From: Pilatotrama ljubarskyi | Taxonomy: Eukaryota > Basidiomycota > Agaricomycetes > Polyporales > Polyporaceae | NCBI GenBank assembly: GCA_022385805.1 | Contig: MU277674.1 | Coordinates: 373,251-437,250, forward strand | Length of the DNA stretch: 64,000 bases | Direction of reading: 5' to 3' | Translations under genes and position numbers: made by a program | The notes under the pieces: generated by a model | Told to the model about the DNA's origin: nothing | What the model saw: the letters and a program-made list of their open reading frames with translations, nothing else | Databases searched by the model: none | Part shown: piece after piece, positions 1 to 11,046 of the stretch | How positions within the stretch are numbered: the first letter of the stretch is position 1 | How the letters are laid out: every line of letters starts with the position of its first letter

Positions 1-68
1 AATGCAGAGTATGTATCCATAAATACCTCCCTCACCAATCCATGTCATGGCGCTCTCAACTGAGTCGA

Positions 69-1970
69 TCACAACTCACTCCTCGGCGCCTGGTCCTTCC
101 CCGACAACCTGAGAACGCTCAAGGCGCCCTGCAGCACTTCCACGACGCCGTCAAACAAGCCCCGTAAGCACCCGAGCGTTCCATCCCGGCACGCCCTTAC
201 CCAGCACGCGACGCGGTCGAGCACGTCGACCAGGAAGTGGTGCGGGCCGCCGGTGATGCCCGCCCCGGGCGAATGGCGCGCTCTGTGCGCGGACGCGGAC
301 TCGGCGACGAGCCGCGCCTCCTCCTCCGCGCCCGTCTCGGCCCACATGCGCCGGAAGTCCTGAACCATGTGAAGGGACTCGATGAGCCGGTGGAGCGTGT
401 TGATGAGCGCGACGACTTCGGAGCGTTGGAGCAGGTTTGTGTTGGCTTTCGGGCTGCGGGGTGTCGTTAGCTATCATGCTTACCGAACGAATGACAGAAA
501 GATGGATGTACGCACTCGAGTGCCTTCTCGTCCAACTCGAAGAGCACCTTGAGCGCGGTCGCGATACCCGTGGTCTGCACCTTCCCCCACAACCTACACT
601 TGTCGCACCCCACGCAGTCCATGATCCGCGTCACGTTCCTGAAGTGCTCCTTGAACTCCTCCTTGAGCTGGTTCGCGTTCGCGCCTCGGAAGAGTGCGGT
701 CTCGTCGAAGCGGCCAACGGCGCGCGCGACGTCGACGACGCGCGTGAGCCGCGCGAGCGTCTCCGCGTCGTCCTCGTGCGTCCCGCTCGCGCAGTAGTCA
801 TACGCAGTGAGATACGGGCCGAGCCGCGCGACCGCGCGCAGGAGCAGCACCGCGTCGAAGTACATGTATTGCAGTCGCTCGGGGTACGCGGCGACGCGCG
901 AGATGAAACACTTCAGGTCGGGGCCCTATATGTAGCGTCGCGGTGAGGTCAGGGTGTGGTACAAGACGCTGCATCAAGAAATGGAGACGCACCCATTCGC
1001 CGGTGGTTTGGTTCATGGTGTCGTGGCATATGTGCGTGGAAATGCTCGCGTGGAGGCCGGAGACGATCTTGTAGTAGACTTTGCGCTCCAGACATTCCTT
1101 CGGGTCCTCAGCGGCGGCGTCTGCGCTGGGTGTGCCCTGCAGTCCACCGAGGCCGCGGTTTGGCGACTTGGCAGGGAGGACGTCCCATTCGGTCATGCCG
1201 AAGCAGTTTTCTTCGTAAATGGCCTTCCAGACGCGGTGTGCGGAGGGACCGGCGTAGCCGGTGAAGCGCTCCGGGTTGAGCGAGAGGTCGATGTAGTCGC
1301 CTTCGGTTTCGTCATCGAGGAAGCAGTAGTCTGAGTCGCGATAATAGCATCCAGGAAGCTCCGTTCGCTATCGGCAGGTAAGAATAGCATATGTGGTATC
1401 GAAATGGGATTAACTCACATGGTCCCCGGAAGGCATCTCGATCTTACTGAGCTCGGCTGCTCTCCATCGCTCTGGTATCTCGCTCTGGCGCAGGCGGTCA
1501 GAGGCAGTCAGTGCGGCTGATGATGAGGACATACCTCGTCTACTGTTGTGATACCGCATTCTCGATTCATGCAGAGGCCGTTCTCCTGCCAATATGGGCA
1601 GTCGCGGTATAGGTCGACGCGGAAGTACTTGAAGAAGGGTGTCTCGACAAGAGAGTGTAGCTCATTGTAGAGGTCGTCTGTGACGCTTTCGATGGTCTCA
1701 AAATCACATTGTGTGGTTTCTATAGGACCTGTGGGCTGCGGGGAAGCGCGAGTGACGTTAGGCGTACAAGCGAAGGCGAGAAGCAGCACCGGTACGCACA
1801 ATATGTTTGCATGCGACCTCCTTGACCGGCTCCCTCTCTAGAACCGACTTGACATGGCCGCTACGGGGTTGATGGTTGTCCAAGAGGGCTTGTTGGGAGT
1901 CGGCGGCATGGGAAAAGGGCTGAAAGAGACAAGCGAGGAAGAGTGCGTATAGATGACGCCGCGAGAACAT
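69..1970 (-). CDS. ERO1: Endoplasmic reticulum oxidoreductin 1 (Ero1)
   Basis: Flavoprotein thiol oxidase of the ER lumen that re-oxidises protein disulfide isomerase and passes electrons to oxygen. The start at 1970 opens with a hydrophobic signal peptide (MFSRRHLYALFLACLFQ...). A first intron at about 1736-1799 joins it to the conserved Ero1 N-domain: the CDFETIESV segment, then YRDCPYWQENGLC, which holds the shuttle cysteines. Further exons carry the EENCFGMTEWDVLP block, the helical segment around ICHDTMN, and the active-site CVGCDKC motif (CxxCxxC) near 600-620. The reading frame ends with TGA at 69-71. Several short introns interrupt the gene. It is divergent from the vigilin gene, with about 1 kb between the starts. 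The family call is firm; exact exon ends in the middle are approximate. Confidence 0.93.
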
Positions 1971-2966
1971 GTGGGCGTCCAGTCGGTGGCTGCGATTACT
2001 CTTGACCTAGTCTTTCTAGCAGCACTACTTGTCGGGAATGATGCGATGAGGCCTGCTGCCTGGCAGGAGTTATAAGGAGAGTGGAAGCGGTGGAAGTGGG
2101 GGAGAGAGACGAGGGCTGGGTCGGGGATGTGCTGAGGATGTGTCAGACGGGGAAAGTGGCTTCGTTGAGCCACGTCGGCGCGAGAACACAGCGCTTTCGC
2201 TCCTTCGCTCCTTTGCTCCTGCGCCCATCTCACGCTCCAGCACGTTCCAGCCGCCATCCTCGACGCCTCTCGCCCACCCTCCGCTGCTGCATCCGTTTAC
2301 GTTGCCTTGTTGAGTTTGCTATGCGCTAGTCTAGGCCTGCACATCTCCGACCTGCCTGCGTGTTCTGTGGCGTTGGCTTACCCGCGGTAACAGTGTCCGG
2401 CTCGTCATGCCTCGGCGTTCTCGGTTGACATGGGCTCGAGACCGCCACTTGTGCGCTCGGCATCCCGCAGTTGATATTGTAGGCTTTCCAACTCGTGTCT
2501 CCAGCAATCTAATACATAGCGTGCGACGCTCTTCAAAATCCCGGGACTCCGGCTTTCCGACATTCTCGGGGTGGCCTCGGAGATGCACGATGGAAGCAGC
2601 CGTCTCATTGCATGAAGCCTGTTAGCTTGTTTGTCTCCTCGCTCCGGTTTCGTCTGTCCATGTACATACACCATCTTGAATCGCATAGACGCAAACGGTT
2701 GCTCTTGAATGCGAATCTCCGTCAAGCTATGCAGCAAGATGAGTGGACTCTACATGGAGAGCCCGAAGAGGCAGGGCGGTCGCACGGGCATAGAAGCGCC
2801 TGTGGGAAGAGCATACTGAGGATCGCCCACGTATTACGACCTGAACCCATCTTGCTCTCGACTCCCATCTCCTCTTGCATAGCGGCAGTCGACACTCGCA
2901 GTCTGTCGCCAGGAATCACCCGTCTCAGGCCTCGCGCTCTCCGGACACCCGTACACCACATCCGCC
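1971..2966. promoter_or_regulatory. Shared upstream region of ERO1 and SCP160
   Basis: About 1 kb lies between two divergent start codons. Open frames on both strands are short, rich in Arg/Ser and match no family I recognise. The region should hold the promoters and 5' leaders of both genes. I see no clear TATA box or unfolded-protein-response element that I could defend. Confidence 0.5.
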
Positions 2967-5900
2967 ATGGCTCAGGCTCTCTCCGCCGCTGACCTCCAGG
3001 TATCCAGTCTCCCATATCCCCCGTCCAACTCGCTAACCAGGCTCACAGAGGAGGCACGAACTTGAAGGTGCTCCCGACCCCTTCCCCAGCTTGGTCGAGG
3101 ATGCCCCGGTCAAGCCTCGCGCTACCCCGTCCAACGGTGTCGTCGACACTGAGTCCCAGGAGGCCTTCCCCTCGCTCGCTCCCGCCGCCCAGCCTGGTAA
3201 CAAGCCCGCCGCCTCCGCCTGGGGTGCCAATGCTGGCCCTCGCATCAAGCCCCAGGCCACGAAGCTGCCCACCGTCTCGGACTCGTTCATCCTCTCCTCC
3301 ATCGATCTCTCCGCCGCTGGCAAGGACGGCAAGCCCACGTCCCTCGGCGAGGTCATGCGCCAGGTCATGTCCCAGTACAAGGTCAAGCTCGACGCGTCCA
3401 CGAACCAGAAGTCCCACCAGACCACGTTCTACCTCAAGGCTGACTCCAAGAAGGAGCTCGAGAAGGCCAAGAAGAGCCTTCTCGCTCTTCTCAGCCCTGT
3501 CGTACGTTTTCTCTTCTCACCCGCCTCCACTCGGCCTCGGGCTCGAGTCGAGCCTCGCGCGTGCTGGGTGGTCGAATGCATGCATCGGCAATTGGGGCAT
3601 CACGACCATCATCAGCACGCGTCAGGAAGTCGAACTCGGCTCGAGTCCAGCTGAAGCGCGTGTTACCGTTTCCGTACGCTTTGCGTGACGAGCGTGGTTT
3701 GTAGGTCACCGTTACTCTGAATGCCCCGGCCTCGACCATCCCGACTATCATTGGCCCCAAGGGTGTCACTCTCAAGCAAGTTCGCGACCAGACCGGCGTC
3801 AAGATTGACATCCCTCGTCGCGACTCCCTTGCCCCGGCTACCAATGGACATGCTAACGGCGGCTCGCACTCCCCCTCGCGCAACGCGACTCCTCTCCCGA
3901 CCTCCCCCGTCGACGGGGACGAAGAGGAAGAGCCCACGGTCCCGATCACGATCACCGGTCCCCAGCCCCTTGCGTACGAAGCGCAGGCCCTCCTCAATGG
4001 CATCATCGCGACGAAGCGCTCGCGCACGACCCAGCGCGTGCGCGACATACCGGAACACGTCCTCCCATTCATCCTCCCGCGCCGCGGGCAGTTTGAGGCC
4101 GCGGCCGAAGGGGGGGACGTCACACTCGCGCTCAACGCGCCCGCGCGCGAGATTACCGTCTCGGGCGACCGCGACGCGGTCTCGCGCGTTATCGAGTCGA
4201 TCCGGTCGGCGGTGGACTACTTCAAGGCGGAGACGATCTCGCTCAAGCTGTCGCTGCCGAAGCGCCAGCACCGCTTGCTCACCGGTAAGAACGCGGAGGA
4301 TATCATGGCGAAGGCCCGCTGCGCGGTCATCGTGCCGAAGCCCGAGGAGGCCAGCGAGGAGCTGCTCATCTGGGGCAAAGCAACCGATGTCGGTCTGGGC
4401 GTACAGGCAGTCATGGAGAAGGCGAACTCGGCGTACATCCACGAGTTCCCGCTCCCCGGTCCCATCTCGGTCTCCCGTCAGCTCCTCACTTACATGGTCC
4501 GCGTCAACTACCCGAAGACTCTGGCTGCGGCGAACCCTGGCGTTCAGGTTTATACGCCCCCGACGTCGACGTGGGACCGTGCGTCGGTGCTGAACGTGGA
4601 CATTATCGGCGAGAAGCCCAAGGTCGACGCGGCGGTCAGTCAGTTTTCTGCGCTCATCGGTAAGTTGTTCGGCGCGACGAAGGAGGTTGCGATCGACTGG
4701 CTCGTGCACCGGATCATCAACTCGAACAAGAACGCGAAGAAGTGCGTAGTTTATACGATATCACGCGAGGCCATGTGCTGACAATGCCCCTCTGCAGGAT
4801 CAAGGGCTTCCAGGACGCACACAACGTCTTGGTTTTCTTCCCGCCCGAGTCTGCTGAGCAGTCCTCGGTCCTCTTGGTATACGACCCGACCTCGCCCAAC
4901 GCGTCTCCCTCGCCCGTCGAGAAGGCCAACAACCTCGAAGCCGTCGAGAAGGAGCTGCTCAAGATGGCGCGCGACGCCGCGGACGTGAAGACCCAAGTCA
5001 TCGAGGTCGAGAAGAAGTGGCATGACGCCGTCGTCGGGCGCGGGGGCACCACGCTCAACGCGATCATCGGCGAGGACAAGACGCTCTCGATCAAGGTCGG
5101 CGCGGACGCGGGTCAGGCGTCCGAGGACTTCATCCTCGTGCGCGGGATCAGCGCGGACGTCGACCGCGCGGTGGCCGAGATCCGCAAGATCGTCGAGGAC
5201 GCGAAGAACGACGAGATCGTGAGCAGCTACGCGGTCGAGTTCGAGATCGAGCGCGAGTACGTGGGGCGCATCGTCGGCGCTGGCGGCGCCGGTGTCAACA
5301 AGCTCCGCGACACTCTCGGCGTGAAGATCGACTTCTCGGACGAGGGCGAGGAGAAGGAGCGCGAGCGGGATAGCGGCGTCGCAGGCGGGAAGAAGAAGAA
5401 GGGCGGCGCGGCGGCACACCAGAAGAGCCGCGTGAAGATCGTCGGGCGGAAGGAGAACGTCGAGGAGGCGAAGCGCCGCATTCAGGCGCACGCGGAACGC
5501 CTCGCGGACGAGACGTCGGAGGTGCTCAAGATCCCGCACCAGTACCACTCGTCGCTCATCGGCCAGAGCGGGAAGTACGTGATCCGCCTCGAGGAGAAGT
5601 ATAGTGTGAAGATCACGTTCCCGCGCGAGTCCGCGGCCGACGGCGAGGGCAGGACCCGCGAAGCGCTCAAGCCCGACGAGGTCCTCGTCAAGGGCGGCAG
5701 GAAGGGTGTCGCGCAGGCCAAGCAGGAGCTGATGGACGTGAGTCGCTCATTGTTTGTTGTGGGCGCATACTGTGCCGAAAGCTGACGGTGGCGTGGCGCA
5801 GGCGGTCGAGTTCGAGAAGGAGTCGAACAACGTGCTCAAGTTCACCGTGCCCTCGCGCTCGGTTGCGCGCATCCTCGGCAAGGGCGGCGCGACGATCAAC

Positions 5901-7332
5901 GACATCAAGGACACGACCGGCGCGCAGATCGACGTCGACAAGGCCGCGGACGACAGCGCCCTCGCGAACATCACCGTCCGCGGCACCAAGAAGGCGATCG
6001 CCGAGGCCAAGACGGCCATCCTCGCCATCTCGGACCAGGTCCAGGAGGAGACGACCGCGACGGTCGAGGTGCCGAGCAAGTTCCACCGCACGCTCATCGG
6101 TGCGGGCGGCCAGGGCCTGAAGGAGCTCATCGCGCGGTGCGGTGGGCCGACGGACCCTCGGGCTCAGGCTGGCCTGATTCGATTGTATGTGGCTTGTCCT
6201 GCATCTTCAGAAGTGAGTATGCTAAGTGACGTCTCTGTAGCCCTCGTCAAGGCGAGCCGTCCGACGAGGTCCGCCTGCGCGGCGAGCCTAAGCTCGTCGC
6301 GAAGCTCAAGGCAGAGCTCGAGAAGACCGTCGCGACGCTCAAGGACCGCGTCGTCCTCGGTGTGGACGTGCCGGTCGCCCAGCACCGCGCTCTCATCGGC
6401 CGCGGCGGCCAGCACCTCACCGACCTGCAGAACCGCACAGGCGCACAGATCCAGTTCCCTGGCTCGCGCTCGTACACGCAAGTCGGCGAGCCGGAGAACG
6501 CGGCCGAGCTTGCGGACGTGGACCCCGCCAACCTCGTCAAGGTCTCTGGTCCTCGTGCTGCCTGCGAGAAGGCCATTGAAGAGCTCAAGGTACGGTATAT
6601 AATCTCTTCGCGCTTGAGCCACGCTGCTTGCTCTGAAGACTGAAGCTAACTACTGCATCCTGCAGGCCCAGATCAAGCCCCCGGCGCCGGAGGGAGTCAC
6701 CGGTACGATCACCGTGCCCCTCAAGTACCACTACGCCGTCTCGCAGCAGGGCAACCTCTTCCGCCAGCTCCGCTCTTCCGGTGTGCACGTCGAGCAGTCC
6801 GCGCAGCCTTCGAAGCCGGCCGTGCCGCCCCAGCCCACGTCTCAGGCGGGTGCCGCGACCGCGCGCATCGACGACCCCGACTCCGGGGCTGCGTCGACCG
6901 AGGCGCAGTGGCAGGTCGTGCCGAACTACCAGGACGCGGAGGAGGGCGACTCCGTGTGGACGCTCAAGGCCCGCGACCAGGCCGGGCTCGACCGCGCGCT
7001 GAAGCTCATCCAGGACGGGATCGAGCACGCGGAGAAAATGACCCACGTCGGGTTCCTCACGCTCCCCGACCGCTCGATGTTCCCGCGCATCGTCGGCGCG
7101 AAGGGCACGAACGTCGCTCGCTTGCGCAACGAGAGCGGCGCGGACATCACTGTGAACCGTGACGACAACACTATCGTCATTGTCGGTGAGTACACGGCGC
7201 GCTTGCGGTGCTTGCCACTAAAGCTGATGAATCTGTCTAGGTTCTGAGTCCGCCATTGAGGCGGCGAAGGACGCCATCCTGAAGATGACGACCAACAACA
7301 ACAACCGTTCCAGGGGCCGCCGGGATGCGTGA
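2967..7332 (+). CDS. SCP160: Vigilin/Scp160-type multi-KH RNA-binding protein
   Basis: Cytoplasmic, polysome- and ER-associated RNA-binding protein of the vigilin family. The start MAQALSAADLQ is followed at once by an intron (about 3001-3049), then a Pro/Ala-rich N-terminus (APDPFPSLVEDAPVKP). At least nine KH loops of the GxxG type can be read in order: GPKG, TGKN (degenerate), GRGG, GAGG, GQSG, GKGG, GAGG, GRGG and GAKG, plus KH-like units that have lost the loop, as is usual in this family. Seven introns are placed, at about 3001, 3502-3704 (203 nt, unusually long here), 4743, 5737, 6186, 6592 and 7184. The protein ends in an Asn/Arg-rich tail (NNNNRSRGRRDA) before TGA at 7330-7332. Long open frames on the opposite strand are GC-driven shadows. 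Confidence 0.93.
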
Positions 7333-7549
7333 GGTGTACTTTAACGTCTACTGGGTCACACCGCTATCTAAGGATAATACACGGTATAGAGGGACATCTT
7401 ACGGGGGAAAGCAATCCAGTGTGACAAGGAATATACCATAGCAGTACCGCTCACGCCGTTTGCTCCGCCCGAAACCGAGCTGACTGTGAGGTGCATGAGT
7501 TTCAAAACGTACAACGAGCTATACGAGACTACAAGCCATGATATACAGG

Positions 7550-10392
7550 TTACACAGCGACAGGCTCCCCGTCGAGATCATCATCCATGGGGTCTCCGTC
7601 AATGTCTGCAGATGGTATTGGTGCTCCATCTACGTCGTCTTCGGCGAGGGGTTCCCCGTCCACGTCTTCCATAGGTTCTCCATCCACGTCTTCCATGGGC
7701 ACTCCATCAACGTTGTCGAGAGGGACGCCGTCGACATCAGCGTCAATGGGATCACCGTCTACGTCGTCGATCGGCTTGCCGTCGACATCGCTACCTTCGT
7801 CCATTGGCTCGCCGTCGTCATCCGCTGCTGCGGGTGCCTCGACCATATCTGCAGGCTTGAACGCGCTCGCCTTGAACTTGGACGTGAAGCTCGGTGTCGT
7901 CTCCTTGACCTCCACCGTCGTCTGTTCCTCTGAAGGGGTCTCTTCCTTAACGGTCGCACCTTCCAGCCGCTGTCGAAGCGATGCGGTAAACTCAGGGGGA
8001 AAGACGATCCAGTCTTCCCAGATGTCCACGACGGCGGTGATCTGCTTCTTGAACGTCTCTGCGGTGATGCGACCGGGGAAGGAGTGGTAGATCGTAGACA
8101 AGTGGTCGAAGACGAGCCCGAGGCGGGACTGGAACTCCTGCCGGAACTTCCACGCCATGGGCAATGGAGCGGCCGAGTTGTGTAGAATGTCGCAGATGAG
8201 GTGAAGCCGAGCGACCTTCCGCGGCACAGGGGTGCCGTCCACCACAAGCGAGGCGACAATGATGTCGGCGACCTGCGGTAGCGGCGATCAGTCCAGTCTG
8301 AGATATGTTCAAGCATTGGCCTTACCTCCGCGGCCGCCTCTGCATGTTCCAAGCTGAACGCCATGCACCGTGCCATCTCTCCGCGACGGCCGGAGAGCGC
8401 ACGCAGCATGGCCTCGAAGCGACGGCGAGCAAGTTTTCCAAGCTCGTGTTTGCGGCCATGTTCGCGTTCAGATTCCTCCGCAGAATCGGTGGAATATACT
8501 GAATTGTAACCCTGCGGCAACCGTTGGAAGAGTCGTAACGCGATGGACTCATCTAGACGTACCTCGTCGTCAAATTCGGGTTCTAGGCTCTCCCTGCGTT
8601 CGAGCAACGACCGGTAGTAGCGATGGCGGCGGTGCTGTGGAGGTAGCGTCAGTATGGATGCCCACTGAGGCGCATGACCTCGACCACCCACATCTCTGTT
8701 CAGGAATGCATATTTTGGATTTGACTTTTCGCGTTCCTGTAATGTCTGTTCGTACTCCGCATCATGTCCCCGAACCTCGGCAGCGACCGTCCTAATGAAA
8801 GCATCCGTAACCTCGTCATCTTCCAGGACTTGCGGCGGAGATCGTCGTCGGCGCGGCGAGTAGCTGCGGCTGTCACTGTGCCGGCGCGATCTGCTATGCC
8901 GAGGGGACCGAGAGGGGCTAGGAGAATACGATCTGCTGCGCGACCTGCGCGAGGAGCGGTGGTCGCGCGAGCGACCGTAATCTCGGTCGCGCTCATGGGA
9001 TGGCGAACGCGACCGCGACCGGCGACGTTCGCGCTCCTTGCGTACGGGTGATCGGGATCGAGAGGGCGACCTTGAGCCCGTCCTCTTCGCGACTGCGCAC
9101 CAGCGTCATGTTTTGTACTCTGCTATGGGGTGGAGAGGCACGCACCATACATCGGTTTGGCTGCGACTGGGACGGCCTTACTCCATCCGACTCGAAGAAT
9201 AGAGCCGCCCCAATCGTATCCGTCGAACTCCCGGAGAGCGGCCTCAGCGTCGCGACGCTTCATGAACGACACAAAGCCGCTCAGTCCAGAGTTCTTGTTC
9301 CTCCTTGTTGCAGTCATGTCGGCACCAGGACCGATGGTCGCGTCGCTGCGAGGCCACATGATCTTGACCTATGGAACGCTGTCAGAAGACGAATACCGGT
9401 CGGCAGAGCACACACGTACAGATCCCACAGGTCCTGCCCGCGCGAAGAAGTTGCCGAGGATTTGTTCATTTACATGGGGTGGTAGGTTTGCGACGAACAC
9501 GTTCGATGTCTATTCATGCACCGTTAAGAACCTCCGTGATAGGCTGGAAAAGCGACGAACCTCGGGATCTCCTCGGTCCTTGCTGCCACTCTGACCTTCA
9601 TACGCTATACAGAGCTGCAGACCGCGCACTGGGAGACTAGCTCACACAACGTACCTGCAATTGAGGTGACCGACCTGCCCTGAGTAGCTGTATAGTCCCC
9701 TGAGTATGATCACGCAGTAGAGCGTCTGTTGGTCCGTACCGTGTCTCGATAACCTTGCTTCTCGGTCCGCTTGTTCTCTGTTGTTCTTCCAGTCAGATCA
9801 CCTATCCTAACGGCGGCAAGTCCGCTGAACCGCCCGCACCTTTTGATCTCTTCTAAGAAGTGGTCCATAGCTCGCTTTCCCTTTGGCTTTGGCGCAGCAG
9901 CAGGAGGGGAGGGCGATCGCTGCGTCGACGCACCATCTTGCGTTAGAGTGCTTTGGAAGAGAGCGGACGGAAGTGCATACCAAGGAGGGTGCCTCGAACG
10001 CGCGAGACATCTCCGTCCTTCCCTTCGCAGAAGGTGCATATGCAGCCTCCTGTCCCGCCTTCACGAACGTCGACGCGCCCTTCTTCCTATCCGAGCCCTC
10101 CCCCTGGAAAGTGTCCAGGAACTCTGCATATGCCCTGGCAGCATGCTCTTCCTCCTCCCTGCGTTTCGCCTCCGCGGCCTCCTTCTCCTTCTCTCTCTTG
10201 GACTTCCGGGCGGTCCCGTGTGTGAACACTGTCCGCTTCTGGTCGTCTACCTCCTTTTGCTAGTCACAGACAGAGAGAACGATCGGTGAGCGTGCACGCG
10301 GAGAAACGAGGTTGAGTCCGTCGCACTGGAAACGAAGTCTCCTCGTCATCATTGTCGAAGAACGCCGCAAGCTTGCTCTTTGTCTTGTCCAT
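7550..10392 (-). CDS. U2SURP: U2 snRNP-associated SURP protein (U2SURP/SR140-like)
   Basis: Nuclear splicing factor associated with the U2 snRNP. The start at 10392 gives MDKTKSKLAAFFDNDDEE, followed by the family's charged segment KKSKREKEKEAAEAKRREEE and AYAEFLDTFQGEG. An RRM follows (about 9130-9600), with VMWPRSDA, GFVSFMKRRDAEAAL and RVGWSKAVPV. A segment rich in Arg-Ser repeats (about 8830-9080) precedes the SURP module (VAAEVRGHDAEYEQ, YAFL) and the CID domain (VPRKVARLHLICDILHNS, WEDWIVFP). The C-terminus is a run of Asp-Gly-x-Pro repeats (about 7560-7830), similar in style to the acidic repeat of animal SR140. Several short introns. The start fits because Met is followed by the conserved FFDNDDEE block. 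Codes in the same direction as PP5. Confidence 0.9.
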
Positions 10393-11046
10393 GAGAGTCA
10401 CCGAGCAGGCCGTGAGGCAGATGCTTGGGTAGCAATGAAACTAGGTGAAGGACTGGAGACCCTCAGACTGACGAGTAGACGGTGGCGGCTGAGCAGGAAG
10501 TGCACGTTAGCGTTTAGCGCTGGCTTAATGGGTCAATACACCGGTCCGCATATGGCAAGTCTCTACGTTGGGTGTTCTTGCCGGAGTACTACTGTGCGAG
10601 TAATCCGACAGTGGACTCGATGATATGGGAGTCCGCAAAGGCTACTATTCCTCGAATGATGCGCAGTGTATGGCTCAACCGATGGGGGCTCGATAGCCGC
10701 CGCAGTGAAGTTTTAAGACAAGAGGCATTGAAACGGGACTTGTATGCCGCTCTGACCGGAGGCAAAAAACACAATTTCCTACTCAAACAGGAGATAGCAT
10801 CGGACGTTATACATTGCAAACACATCGACTCGCTAACAATAGCTTGCGACAACAACGTCCCGGGGTCAGCGAGCAGCTGACACAACGCCCGGCATACACA
10901 TTAGATAGTCCGTATTCACCGATATGGCCGGGGTCCAGTGGCAGCAATCTACACAGCGGTCACAGAACTGCTACACCGAAGTCGGGGAATCAAGGGTCCT
11001 ACCTGACGCATGTACACCGCCTGTGCGGGGTTGCCAGTCCACCGGC
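10393..11046. other. Intergenic, U2SURP start to PP5 stop
   Basis: About 650 nt between two minus-strand genes, expected to hold the U2SURP promoter and PP5 3' UTR. The longest open frame (10572-10880, +, 102 codons) has no recognisable domain and I do not call it a gene. Confidence 0.5.

Noticed and set aside
3663..4709. 348-codon open frame antisense to the KH gene
   Set aside because: It mirrors conserved KH coding sequence and is Arg/Val-rich: a shadow frame.
10572..10880. 102-codon plus-strand frame between U2SURP and PP5
   Set aside because: No homology recognised, and it overlaps a comparable minus-strand frame; not enough to call a gene.
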